Source of the DNA: Pacificibacter marinus
GTDB taxonomy: Bacteria > Pseudomonadota > Alphaproteobacteria > Rhodobacterales > Rhodobacteraceae
Direction: 5' to 3'
Assembly (NCBI RefSeq): GCF_900109555.1
Contig: NZ_FNZV01000001.1
Span: forward strand, 558,001-622,000
Length of the DNA: 64,000 nucleotides
Shown here: piece after piece, positions 31,241 to 39,895 of the stretch
Layout of the letters: every line of letters begins with the position of its first letter
Numbering within the stretch: position 1 is the stretch's first letter
Notes under the pieces: model-generated
What the model saw: only the letters and a program-made list of their open reading frames with translations
Told to the model about the DNA's origin: nothing
The model's database searches: none
Made by a program: the position numbers and the translations under genes

Positions 31241-32164
31241 TTAAAACTGCAGGCTCACATTCAAAGATCCCACGACCTGTCCCTCAGGCTGGCTTTTGAA
31301 TTCAGGGCTTAACCAACTCACCCCATAAAATACATCGGCTTGTGGTCCAGATAATTTCACCCCAGCACGCCCACGCAAACGAAACGGTTCAAGAGCATAG
31401 CCATCAGAGGCAGGAAGATACTCAGAAGACCAAACATGGGCTACGTCTGCACCCAAAATAAATTCACTACCATGAGCGCTTTGGTCCACAGTTGACGTTT
31501 CGTAAAGATGCCCCGTGGTGACATCTCTCAACCGGACCCCATCGGCCATAAGACTACCAAGAGAGATATCCGCACCAACACGCGCAAAGGTTTCAACACC
31601 AACTTGCGCTTCAGCAAAAGGGCGCACCTCAAGATTGCCAAGCTGCAAAGGTCGCGCTATTTCGCCACTCACTGTTGGATAGATAGCATTAGCCAACTGC
31701 GCCGACAAATCGGGTTCGGGGGCATTAATAGCGTCATGAAGCCAGCCATGGAAATCACCGATTCCAGTTTGCGGACCAACTGCGACCAAATCCAAGCCAA
31801 GACGGTTTTGCGTTGTGCCCCTTTGCGTATAACTGTGCACCCCATAGGATAAAACGCCAGCATATGGGCGATCCCCCGCAGCGGGGTTTGCAAGATTGGC
31901 GGGGGCAATCACCGCGCCGCGCAAACGATGCTCAAAAAGACGGCCGAATACATCAGGTACAGTATCATCCGCAGTTGGGCCACGCATTATCGAGACAGCG
32001 TAGGATGCAGTGTTCCATCGATCCTGTCCATCGCCGATAAAATCATTGGTAAAGAACCGTCCGGTGCCTGCATTTTGCTGCCCCTCAGACACAGCGGGCT
32101 GAGAAAGGGTAAAACCAAATAAAATGCTGATCACAACAGCAAAGCGGTAAAGATAAGTGTGCAT
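31241..32164 (-). CDS. LpxR-family lipid A 3-O-deacylase (DUF2219), outer membrane
   Basis: 307 residues, starting with a signal peptide (MHTYLYRFAVVISILFGFTLS) behind AAGGA at good spacing; 67 further codons upstream lack homology and are dropped. The family pattern is present: FTNDFIGDGQDRWNTASY, GDRPYAGVLSYG, LDLVAVGPQTGIGDFHGWLHDAI, and the protein ends in a beta-strand with terminal Phe typical of outer-membrane barrels. LpxR removes the 3'-acyloxyacyl group of lipid A. The specific activity here is inferred from the family. Confidence 0.85.
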   Translation of the reverse strand: MHTYLYRFAVVISILFGFTLSQPAVSEGQQNAGTGRFFTNDFIGDGQDRWNTASYAVSIMRGPTADDTVPDVFGRLFEHRLRGAVIAPANLANPAAGDRPYAGVLSYGVHSYTQRGTTQNRLGLDLVAVGPQTGIGDFHGWLHDAINAPEPDLSAQLANAIYPTVSGEIARPLQLGNLEVRPFAEAQVGVETFARVGADISLGSLMADGVRLRDVTTGHLYETSTVDQSAHGSEFILGADVAHVWSSEYLPASDGYALEPFRLRGRAGVKLSGPQADVFYGVSWLSPEFKSQPEGQVVGSLNVSLQF

Positions 32165-32416
32165 GCAAAGACGTCCTTGAGGCGATGTGTACCTACAGGC
32201 TAGGAAAGTTTCGTTAACAGCCCCTATACAATCGAGAGATAAGGGCGTGATTGTGTCAAAAAATCTGATTTCGTTGCTTTGTGGCAAATTGGCAGCAACG
32301 CCATTTTTAACCATGCACAAATCGTCACAAGATTGAGCGCTGCGATTAAGCAATACCGTGAACATGTCAACAAATCTCTACTTGCACTTTACGTCACTTC
32401 CATTGATTTGTTGATT

Positions 32417-32872
32417 ATGACCACAAATGACGCAGATATCAGACAGACCGCGCGATCTTTGCCAATCGCGCTTTTGCGGGCGCGTGAAACTGTCATGGGG
32501 CCCTACAGAGATATGCTGGCCAAAGCAGGCGTGAGCGAACAAAAATGGCGCATTCTCAGAGTCTTGATCGAAGGGGGGCCGATGGAGCAAACCTCCATCG
32601 CGGATGGAGCTTGCTTACTGCTCCCAAGCCTGACGCGCATTTTGTCATCTATGGAAAAAGAAGGACTTGTCACACGGGCCACTGACACGGCTGATCGGCG
32701 CAAAACCATTGTGACGTTGGCCCCTGCGGGCACTCAGGTGATCGCAGCGTATTCCGCTGAGAGCCGCGCCATCACAGTCCAACTTGAGTTGTCCTTTGGC
32801 AAAGAACGCTTGGACACCCTGCTTGATCTGCTCGAAGACCTGAACATGCGCATCCCAGACATAAATGGCTAG
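32417..32872 (+). CDS. MarR-family regulator, HpaR-like
   Basis: A 151-residue winged-helix repressor. The region RSLPIALLRARETVMGPYRDML is typical of HpaR, the homoprotocatechuate-operon regulator; the recognition helix and wing follow (LLPSLTRILSSMEKEGLVTRATDTADRRKTIV). No homoprotocatechuate genes are in this window, so its target is unknown. The start is the first ATG within the conserved part; no clear ribosome-binding site is seen. It converges on the FAD-dehydrogenase gene, 23 bases away, and is divergent from the LpxR gene across about 250 bases that hold no gene. Confidence 0.85.
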   Translation: MTTNDADIRQTARSLPIALLRARETVMGPYRDMLAKAGVSEQKWRILRVLIEGGPMEQTSIADGACLLLPSLTRILSSMEKEGLVTRATDTADRRKTIVTLAPAGTQVIAAYSAESRAITVQLELSFGKERLDTLLDLLEDLNMRIPDING

Positions 32873-32895
32873 ACAAGGCGCTTTGCCGATGTCGT

Positions 32896-34362
32896 TTATA
32901 TAGTCGGCACCATTTTCCCCGGATTCATTAAGTTTTGCGGATCAATGGCACACTTAATCATCCGCATCACGGCCAATTGACCTGGGTCTTTCAGCGACGT
33001 CATCAGATCAAGCTTGCTTTGTCCAATGCCATGTTCCGCACTAAACGATCCCCCCAAAGTCCGCAAAAGATCAAAGGCCTGCGCCTTGACCTGATCCATC
33101 GGCAAGTCGACAAAGACATGCCCCTCAGCCGCTGCCAAACCGTAGTGCAAATTGCCATCGCCTAAATGTGCTACCATTAACGGCAACACACCAAGCGGCG
33201 TGCAAAATGCATCCATCGCCGCAACAAACTGCGCGACATGCGCCAGAGGCAACGAAATATCCATCAGGTAAAAAGGACCGTTTTCGGTGATCGCCTCAAG
33301 CACAGATTCACGCATTTTCCAAAGGTCGGCGCGTTGCTGTTCAGATTGCGCAATCATTGCATCAATCACGATTTCTTCTTCCATCAGCTCGCCCAAAATT
33401 TCGAGCACTCTATTTTGCAGCGCCACCGTGCCATCCTCTAACATCTCGGCATCATCTGCACGGCTAGACGCCACTTCGATCAACAAACCTGTTTCTGCCG
33501 GTGTATCCAGCGGTGGGCGTACATTGGGGATTTGTTGGCAAATCGTATCCACCATAACTTTTGGCATATATTCAAATGCCTCAACCGCGCCCCCCGTGCG
33601 ATCTTGCAAGCGGTTCAACACATCAATCGTTGCAGAAAGTGTTTGGACTGAAACAAACGCCGTCGCACGCACAGCAGGTTTGGGTGACACCTTAAACACC
33701 GCAGCCGTAATGATGCCAAGCGTGCCTTCGGCGCCGATCAGTAAATTTTTAATGTCATATCCGGTGTTATCTTTGCGCAATCCTTGCAGCCCTGTGACAA
33801 TCGTTCCATCCGGCATCACAGCCTCGATCCCAAGGCATAGATCACGCGTATTGCCGTAGCGCACAACATTCGATCCACCTGCATTGGTCGACAGATTGCC
33901 ACCAATCATACAACTGCCTTTGGCCCCAAACATCAGAGGAAAAATCAATTCATGCTCCAACGCTGCAGCGTGCAGTGTCTCTAGAACAACCCCCGCTTCC
34001 ACGGTCACCGTGCGCGCTGCTGTGTCGAACGCACGAATGCGGTTCATCCGCTCAAGCGAGATCATCAAACTGGGTTGTCCGCTGATCGGAACACCGCCAC
34101 CGCACAGACCAGTGCGCCCTGAAACGGGCACCATCGCAATCCTATGAACGCCGCACAGCTTAACCAAATCAGACACCTGTTCCGTCGTGTCAGGCCGCGC
34201 GACAGCAATAGGCGTGCCAGAGTATTGCCCCGTCCAGTCTACGCCATATCGGTTCAGATCATTTGGGTCCGTCAACACGTGTTGCGTCCCGACGATATCT
34301 GCGCAGGCCTTTGTAAAATCATCCGATGACGAATGTGTCGGCTGATTTGGGGTGGTGTTCAA
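32896..34362 (-). CDS. FAD-binding 2-hydroxyacid dehydrogenase (D-lactate/D-2-hydroxyglutarate type)
   Basis: A 488-residue flavoprotein of the vanillyl-alcohol-oxidase fold: PCMH-type FAD domain (VPVSGRTGLCGGGVP, GGNLSTNAGGSNVVRYGNTRD, LIGAEGTLGIIT) and a C-terminal domain with the metal/substrate motif VAHLGDGNLHYG and SAEHGIGQSK. Family members oxidise D-lactate, D-2-hydroxyglutarate or glycolate and pass electrons to a quinone or ETF. The start TTG at 34362 has GGAGAG five bases upstream; an ATG at 34413 gives 17 extra unconserved residues. It is divergent from a GntR gene, whose product probably controls it. Confidence 0.85.
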   Translation of the reverse strand: MNTTPNQPTHSSSDDFTKACADIVGTQHVLTDPNDLNRYGVDWTGQYSGTPIAVARPDTTEQVSDLVKLCGVHRIAMVPVSGRTGLCGGGVPISGQPSLMISLERMNRIRAFDTAARTVTVEAGVVLETLHAAALEHELIFPLMFGAKGSCMIGGNLSTNAGGSNVVRYGNTRDLCLGIEAVMPDGTIVTGLQGLRKDNTGYDIKNLLIGAEGTLGIITAAVFKVSPKPAVRATAFVSVQTLSATIDVLNRLQDRTGGAVEAFEYMPKVMVDTICQQIPNVRPPLDTPAETGLLIEVASSRADDAEMLEDGTVALQNRVLEILGELMEEEIVIDAMIAQSEQQRADLWKMRESVLEAITENGPFYLMDISLPLAHVAQFVAAMDAFCTPLGVLPLMVAHLGDGNLHYGLAAAEGHVFVDLPMDQVKAQAFDLLRTLGGSFSAEHGIGQSKLDLMTSLKDPGQLAVMRMIKCAIDPQNLMNPGKMVPTI

Positions 34363-34421
34363 AGGGTCTCTCCATTCATCTTTTGCACATATAAATTTGC
34401 GCATAAATTGCATCTACCATG

Positions 34422-34461
34422 TTACATGTAAGTATATGTTGCCCACAACAAATAACATGTT
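34422..34461. promoter_or_regulatory. Palindromic operator candidates for the GntR regulator
   Basis: Two perfect palindromes sharing the core ACATGT lie between the divergent genes: TTACATGTAA at 34422-34431 and AACATGTT at 34454-34461. Spacing of about 31 bases (three helical turns, centre to centre) suits paired dimer binding. Confidence 0.5.
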
Positions 34462-34503
34462 CATACTCGCTAAAATGCCCCATCCATCCCACGACTGGAC
34501 ACC

Positions 34504-35178
34504 ATGAAGCCCATCTCACTCCCCAAATCTTTGATGGAACTCACCGCAGATCGCATTCGCGAGGCCATTATTGATGGGGAATTTGAATTAGGCTCAAAGG
34601 TATCGGAACAAAGCCTAGCCGATGTACTTGGCATCAGCCGTTCCCCCGTGCGCGAAGCCTTGGCATTGCTACAGATCGAAGGGCTCATTCACGTGATTGC
34701 AAAACGCGGGTCTTTCATTTTCAAGCCCGATATAAAGATGGTCCAAGACCTGTGCGAACATCGCGCCATATTGGAAACTGCCTGTGTGCAACATGCGATA
34801 GATCGCAATCACAACGCCTTGATTCATGGGTTGCAACAAAGCATCGACAGGATGCAACGCGCAATCGATAGCAACGCCGCAGATGATTATGCCAAAGGCG
34901 ATGTGCAATTTCACCTCGCCATTATTGACGCCAGTGAAAACGCCTCAATAGCAAAAATCTATACGCGCACCATAGGTCCACTTCTGGCGGTGCGCACCCA
35001 TTTGCTCAGTGAAAAGACCGCGCATTTGGGGCGATCTATGGATGATCACTTGACCCTATTAGATGCCTGCACCCGCAAAGATGTGCAGCATGCACAAGCG
35101 ATTATCACAAACCACGTGTCGCATTTGCTTGAGGCCTATAGCGCTCAACACGATGATCCCACGCCTATTCACGCCTAG
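34504..35178 (+). CDS. GntR-family regulator with FCD ligand domain
   Basis: 224 residues: an N-terminal winged helix (LADVLGISRSPVREALALLQIEGLI, residues about 38-62) followed by an all-helical FCD domain with metal-ligand-like Asp and His residues (HLAIIDASEN, MDDHLTLLDA). Regulators of this type sense carboxylic acids. It is divergent from the 2-hydroxyacid dehydrogenase, with palindromes between, which suggests a hydroxyacid as effector. Its last four bases overlap the end of the convergent malonyl-CoA synthetase gene. Confidence 0.9.
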   Translation: MKPISLPKSLMELTADRIREAIIDGEFELGSKVSEQSLADVLGISRSPVREALALLQIEGLIHVIAKRGSFIFKPDIKMVQDLCEHRAILETACVQHAIDRNHNALIHGLQQSIDRMQRAIDSNAADDYAKGDVQFHLAIIDASENASIAKIYTRTIGPLLAVRTHLLSEKTAHLGRSMDDHLTLLDACTRKDVQHAQAIITNHVSHLLEAYSAQHDDPTPIHA

Positions 35179-36692
35179 GGTTGCGTGAACAAATCACTGT
35201 AGGTGTCACGCAGAATGTTCTTTTGCACCTTGCCCATGGTGTTGCGTGGCAAAGCGTCAACCACCACCAATTTGCGTGGGTGTTTGAACCGTGCCAACGA
35301 GGTTTTACAAGCCTCGATTATTGCATCCAGATCAGGGGTCTGATTTGGCAAAGCCACAATAACCCCCACGACAGTTTCGCCAAAATCAGGGTGCGGCACA
35401 CCGATGACAGCGCTTTCCAAAACGCCCGGTTGCTCATCCAACACCAGTTCTATTTCTTTGGGGTAAATATTGTACCCGCCCGAAATAATAAGATCTTTGT
35501 TGCGGCCAACGATAGACACATAGCCCTCGTCGTCAATTGTGCCCAAATCACCCGTGATGAAAAACCCATCGCTGCGCAATTCTTCGGCGGTCTTTTCCGG
35601 CATCTGCCAATAGCCTTTGAACACGTTGTCACCGCGCACTTCGATCTGACCGACGTCACCATCTGGCAAGGTCTTTCCCGTTGCAGGGTCCGTGATTTTT
35701 AACTCAACACCGGGCAAAGGGAACCCTACAGTGCCCGCTTTGCGCGTGCCCTCATAGGGGTTTGAAGTGTTCATATTCGTCTCTGTCATGCCGTAGCGTT
35801 CTAGAATACGGTGACCTGTACGCTCTTCAAATTTGACGTGAGTTTCTGCCAACAGCGGCGCAGACCCCGAGATGAACAACCGCATATGCGTGGTCAGGTC
35901 TTTGGTGAAACGCGGATCATCCAGCAGACGCGTGTAAAAGGTCGGAACCCCCATCATCGCCGTCGCGCGTGGCAGGTTTTCGATCACAGCGTCTTGATCA
36001 AATTTCGGCATGAAAATCGCGCTGCCCCCTGCGGCAAGCGTCACATTGGTGGCCACAAATAGCCCGTGTGTATGAAAGATTGGCAAGGCGTGGATCAACA
36101 CATCCTGCGCCGTAAAGCGCCATTCTTTAACTAGCGTTTGTGCATTGGACAACAGATTAGCCTGCGTCAGCATCGCGCCCTTTGAACGCCCCGTGGTGCC
36201 TGACGTGTAAAGAAAAGCGGCCAAATCATCAGCGTTGCGATCCACGGTGGCAAACGCTGTAGAGCATCTTTGCGCGCGCACCATCAACGTGCCGCTGCCA
36301 TCAGCGTTCAAGGTTTCAACCTGCCCACCAAGCCCCTGCACGACAGGGGTAAGCGCGGTCACATTCCGACCATCGCACACCACCAAAGCCGCGCCGCTAT
36401 TTTCAATGAAATAAGTCAACTCATCCACAGTATACGCAGTATTGAGCGGTAAAAATACCAACCCCGCTTGCACACAAGCCGCATAAAGCGCCAAAGCTTC
36501 TGGCGACTTTTCAATCTGGGCGGCAACACGGTCCCCCGGCTTTAAACCTATCTCGGTCATCGCATTCGCAATCTGGGCCGCGGTCGCAAGGAATGCTTGA
36601 TGCGTGACTACCGTGCCATCCACCACGTGCAAAAATGGAGTGGTTTTGCCTGCGTGAACACCCAAAAGCGTATCGTAGAGAAGGTTTGCCAT
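35175..36692 (-). CDS. matB: Malonyl-CoA synthetase
   Basis: AMP-forming acyl-CoA synthetase activating malonate to malonyl-CoA. In the 505 residues the ATP/AMP signature LYTSGTTGRSKGAML is at 161-175; the A5 motif is ERYGMTETNMNT, the A8 motif ISGGYNIYP, and the catalytic C-terminal Lys is Lys488 in NTMGKVQKN. The assignment to malonate comes from the direct neighbour, malonyl-CoA decarboxylase, and from similarity to MatB-type proteins. It is last gene of the malonate operon, 14 bases after the decarboxylase. Confidence 0.92.
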   Translation of the reverse strand: MANLLYDTLLGVHAGKTTPFLHVVDGTVVTHQAFLATAAQIANAMTEIGLKPGDRVAAQIEKSPEALALYAACVQAGLVFLPLNTAYTVDELTYFIENSGAALVVCDGRNVTALTPVVQGLGGQVETLNADGSGTLMVRAQRCSTAFATVDRNADDLAAFLYTSGTTGRSKGAMLTQANLLSNAQTLVKEWRFTAQDVLIHALPIFHTHGLFVATNVTLAAGGSAIFMPKFDQDAVIENLPRATAMMGVPTFYTRLLDDPRFTKDLTTHMRLFISGSAPLLAETHVKFEERTGHRILERYGMTETNMNTSNPYEGTRKAGTVGFPLPGVELKITDPATGKTLPDGDVGQIEVRGDNVFKGYWQMPEKTAEELRSDGFFITGDLGTIDDEGYVSIVGRNKDLIISGGYNIYPKEIELVLDEQPGVLESAVIGVPHPDFGETVVGVIVALPNQTPDLDAIIEACKTSLARFKHPRKLVVVDALPRNTMGKVQKNILRDTYSDLFTQP

Positions 36693-36706
36693 AGTCTAAG
36701 GCCTTT

Positions 36707-37954
36707 TTAAGTCTGTGTTATTGTGGTTGAGGCAGCCAAAGTTTGAACTGCGGCAGAGGCCACGACCTCTTTGGTGTTTGCAAAACGTTCGTGATTTTGC
36801 GCCACATTGTTTAGGTCGTAAAGATAGTTCACCATTGTCCCGCCAGATTGGGCGCGCCCTTTGTCGGAAATATCGGCATCCCCATGCACAGCGTGCACAA
36901 TCGCGCCATTACCCAAGTGGAACCGCGCAACAGGATCATACGGCACACCACCACGCCCCTTTGCTGTCAAAAGATACGACGCGGCAAGCGTTTTCAGATC
37001 TTCAGGTACAGCATCGGACCAATCGATACCTTGCGCTGTCAACCACCGCGTTAAGTTCGGAATAGGGGACAGAGTCACAAAAGTCTCAAGCCCTGACAAT
37101 TCAGCCGACAAATCAGACGCGACCTGTTTGATCAAAGAGTTGCCGAACGAAATACTGGCCAATCCCGCTTGGCAGTTTGAAATCGAATAGAATACAGCTG
37201 TGTCTGCTTGATCTGCCGGCAAAGGTGCGCGATCTTCGGCCAGAACATTTTGTACCGATCCTGGAATACCTTGGGTCAAAGCGACTTCGACAAAGATGAG
37301 TGGTTCATCAGGCATAGACGGGTGGAAAAAGGCAAAGCATCGCCGATCACTTGGCTCAAGGCGTCGACGCAAATCGCTCCAACTGTGAATGGCATGCACA
37401 GCTTCATAAGCTGTTATTTTTTCCAAAATACGTGCAGGGCTTTCCCAGTTGATTGGTCGCAGAACCAAGAACCCACGATTAAACCACGAGGCAAATAAAT
37501 GCCTAAAGTCCAAATCCAGCGCCTCAAGCTGTGGGTCTTTATCGCTCAAGCGCAGCAAATCGGCCCGCATCCGCACCAAGGCCGCCGTGGCCCCCGGCAC
37601 ACCGTTTAAGCGCCGGATCAATTCTTGACGTCGTGGTTCTGCGGCGGATGCAAAAGCGCGGTAAGATGCTTTTGACGGTCCATTTTTATAGGCCACCAAC
37701 GTGTCACGCACAGCTTCGGGGTCAATGTTCATGGCCGTGGCAATATGGTTGAAAAATGCCAGTTTTTGCGCATCATCCATCGCCTCAAACGCAGATAGAA
37801 TATCTGACGCCAAAGCCAAACCAGAGGTTTCTCCGGCCGACCCAACAAGCGCTTCGGCCAACTCTTCAATTGGACGATTGTCATGCACATGTTGAGATCG
37901 TTGCCTGTATCGTCGCTCAAAGACGGTCGATAAAAGATCAGCAAGCAGTGTCAT
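36707..37954 (-). CDS. matA: Malonyl-CoA decarboxylase
   Basis: Decarboxylates malonyl-CoA to acetyl-CoA. The 415 residues show the MCD layout: an N-terminal helical domain (to about 115), then the acetyltransferase-like catalytic domain with FYSISNCQAGLASISFGN (the catalytic Ser region, 255-272) and PVARFHLGNGA carrying catalytic His346, ending GGTMVNYLYDL. It works with MatB: malonate enters through the TRAP transporter, is activated, and becomes acetyl-CoA. Its start overlaps the dctM stop by four bases (ATGA). Confidence 0.94.
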   Translation of the reverse strand: MTLLADLLSTVFERRYRQRSQHVHDNRPIEELAEALVGSAGETSGLALASDILSAFEAMDDAQKLAFFNHIATAMNIDPEAVRDTLVAYKNGPSKASYRAFASAAEPRRQELIRRLNGVPGATAALVRMRADLLRLSDKDPQLEALDLDFRHLFASWFNRGFLVLRPINWESPARILEKITAYEAVHAIHSWSDLRRRLEPSDRRCFAFFHPSMPDEPLIFVEVALTQGIPGSVQNVLAEDRAPLPADQADTAVFYSISNCQAGLASISFGNSLIKQVASDLSAELSGLETFVTLSPIPNLTRWLTAQGIDWSDAVPEDLKTLAASYLLTAKGRGGVPYDPVARFHLGNGAIVHAVHGDADISDKGRAQSGGTMVNYLYDLNNVAQNHERFANTKEVVASAAVQTLAASTTITQT

Positions 37955-39267
37955 ATTGCAGCTCCCATAACGACATCAGGCAACCATGTGGCCAATTCAG
38001 GAAAGACGCACAACAAGAAAATCGCCAAGATCATACAAGCAACAAAAGGCAAGGATCCCGTCAAAATCGTCTTAAGCGAAATGTCCGGCGCAATGCCATT
38101 GATCACATAAAGATTAAGCCCGACAGGTGGTGAAATCAGACCTATTTCCATGTTGATTGTCAAAACGACGGCGAACCAAATCGGATCAAATCCTGCCGTT
38201 GTGATGATCGGTAACAAGATTGGCGCAGCCATCAAAATCACTGCAACAGGCGGCAAGAAAAAGCCCGCTATCAGCAAAAAGACATTGACCGCAATCATCA
38301 AATACCAACGGTTCACGTCCAAGGTGCCAATCCATTCGGCGATAGATTGCGTGATATAGAGCGATGATAACATGTAAGAAAACACACCCGCCGCTGCGAC
38401 GATAAACAGGATCATCACGCTTTCTTTTGTGCTGTCGCGCAAAACAACCCATAGATCACGCGGATGCCAAAGTTTGTAAATGATCACCGCAATCAGCAGA
38501 CACAAAAGAGCGCCAACAGCCGCAGTTTCAGAGGGCGTCGCGATACCACCATACATGGCATAAAGCACGCCGACGATGATCGCCAAGAATGGCAAAACAC
38601 GTGGCAAAATTTCAAAGCGTTCTTTCCACGTGTAACTACCAGAACTGAGCAATGCAGCGTCGCCTGATTTCCATGTGGAATACAAAGACCACGCCATGAA
38701 CAAAACCACCAACAAAATACCCGGAACGACGCCAGCCAAAAACAAGCGTCCAATCGAGGTTTCGGTGGCGATGCCGTAAACGATCATGGTCACAGACGGT
38801 GGGATCAAAATACCCAGCGTTCCGCCCGCAGCGATAGACCCTGCGGCCACGCCATCAGGATAGCCACGCTTGCGCATTTCGGGGATGCCCATTTTGCCAA
38901 TAGCAGCACAGGTCGCGGGCGACGATCCTGACATCGCAGCGAACAAAGCGCAGGCACCAAGATTGGCCACAACAAGCCCGCCGGGCACACGCGTCAACCA
39001 ACGTTCAAGCGCTTCATATAAATCTGCCCCTGCCCGCGTCGATGCAATGGACGACCCCATGATGATGAACATAGGGATCGATAAAAGCGCAAAGTTATCC
39101 AGCTTGCCGAATAGAATCTCAGGCAAAAGTTCAAGCGAACGCGCCCCATCGAAAACAATCAGAAAGCCTGCGGACACAATCAAAAGACCGATCGCAACAG
39201 ACACACCAGAGAACAACACAAAGATGGTGGCCAGCGCCACGATCCCGCCAAGAAGAAGAGGGTCCAT
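37951..39267 (-). CDS. dctM: TRAP transporter large permease (DctM), malonate module
   Basis: A 438-residue polytopic membrane protein of the DctM family: the opening segment LLGGIVALATIFVLFSGVSVAIGLL, GGTLGILIPPSVTMIVYGI (the conserved substrate/Na+ helix-loop) and PPVGLNLYVI late in the sequence. It is the transport channel of a sodium-coupled periplasmic-binding-protein system. Being fused by overlap to malonyl-CoA decarboxylase, the likely cargo is malonate or a close dicarboxylate. Confidence 0.93.
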   Translation of the reverse strand: MDPLLLGGIVALATIFVLFSGVSVAIGLLIVSAGFLIVFDGARSLELLPEILFGKLDNFALLSIPMFIIMGSSIASTRAGADLYEALERWLTRVPGGLVVANLGACALFAAMSGSSPATCAAIGKMGIPEMRKRGYPDGVAAGSIAAGGTLGILIPPSVTMIVYGIATETSIGRLFLAGVVPGILLVVLFMAWSLYSTWKSGDAALLSSGSYTWKERFEILPRVLPFLAIIVGVLYAMYGGIATPSETAAVGALLCLLIAVIIYKLWHPRDLWVVLRDSTKESVMILFIVAAAGVFSYMLSSLYITQSIAEWIGTLDVNRWYLMIAVNVFLLIAGFFLPPVAVILMAAPILLPIITTAGFDPIWFAVVLTINMEIGLISPPVGLNLYVINGIAPDISLKTILTGSLPFVACMILAIFLLCVFPELATWLPDVVMGAAI

Positions 39268-39269
39268 AG

Positions 39270-39830
39270 TTATGTCTCCAGACCAAATGGTTTTTCGCTG
39301 CCAAGCAAAAGGGCGACAAAATCAGCAATGAGTTGTAGTAAAAACAGCCCAAACCCGACCGGAATTGCGAGGTAAGGAATCCACAAACGCACCCCCCAAA
39401 CTGTGTCGGAATGCCATCCTTTGGCCCAAGCAAAGTGCCAGTATTCAAAGCCGTACCAAACCATCACGATCATGATCGAGATTGACAAAATCGAGGTCAA
39501 AATAGCCATATAAAACCGCGCGCGCGGGGCGAGCATAAGTGGGATAAGATCAACGTTCACATGACCGCTCAGCAACTGCACATAGGGCAGTCCGATCAAT
39601 GTGGCAGCGATGACCAAATAAATCACAGCTTCGGTTTGCCATATGGTCGATCCGTTCAAAACAAATCGCACAAATATCATCTGACAGGTGATCGAAACAG
39701 CGGCGACAATCATCGCAGCCGAAGTCCAGCCTGCGAGTGTCGATAGACCTGCAACGCTGCGCAAAAAAAGATTGTCGCCGGCGGTGGAGCGTGAGGGGGC
39801 GACGGGGGGCGTGCTGCCGTGACCAGACAT
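39270..39830 (-). CDS. dctQ: TRAP transporter small permease (DctQ)
   Basis: 186 residues with four predicted membrane segments starting near residue 30; the family pattern is visible in FVRFVLNGSTIWQTEAVIYL and LLSGHVNVDLIPL. The start MSGHGSTPP follows AAGGA. The last bases are two from the DctM start, so the two permeases are made together. It is separated from dctP by 65 bases that contain a hairpin. Confidence 0.92.
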   Translation of the reverse strand: MSGHGSTPPVAPSRSTAGDNLFLRSVAGLSTLAGWTSAAMIVAAVSITCQMIFVRFVLNGSTIWQTEAVIYLVIAATLIGLPYVQLLSGHVNVDLIPLMLAPRARFYMAILTSILSISIMIVMVWYGFEYWHFAWAKGWHSDTVWGVRLWIPYLAIPVGFGLFLLQLIADFVALLLGSEKPFGLET

Positions 39831-39865
39831 AGATGCCGTCCTTGTATTTTCAAAGTTCAAAGGAA

Positions 39866-39888
39866 TGGGACGGCACAAAGCCGCCCCA
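39866..39888 (-). promoter_or_regulatory. Stem-loop between dctP and dctQ (attenuator-like)
   Basis: TGGGACGGC (39866-39874) pairs with GCCGCCCCA (39880-39888) with one mismatch around ACAAA. No long T-run follows. It begins 8 bases past the dctP stop and probably protects or partly terminates the binding-protein message. Confidence 0.6.
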
Positions 39889-39895
39889 CATAAGG

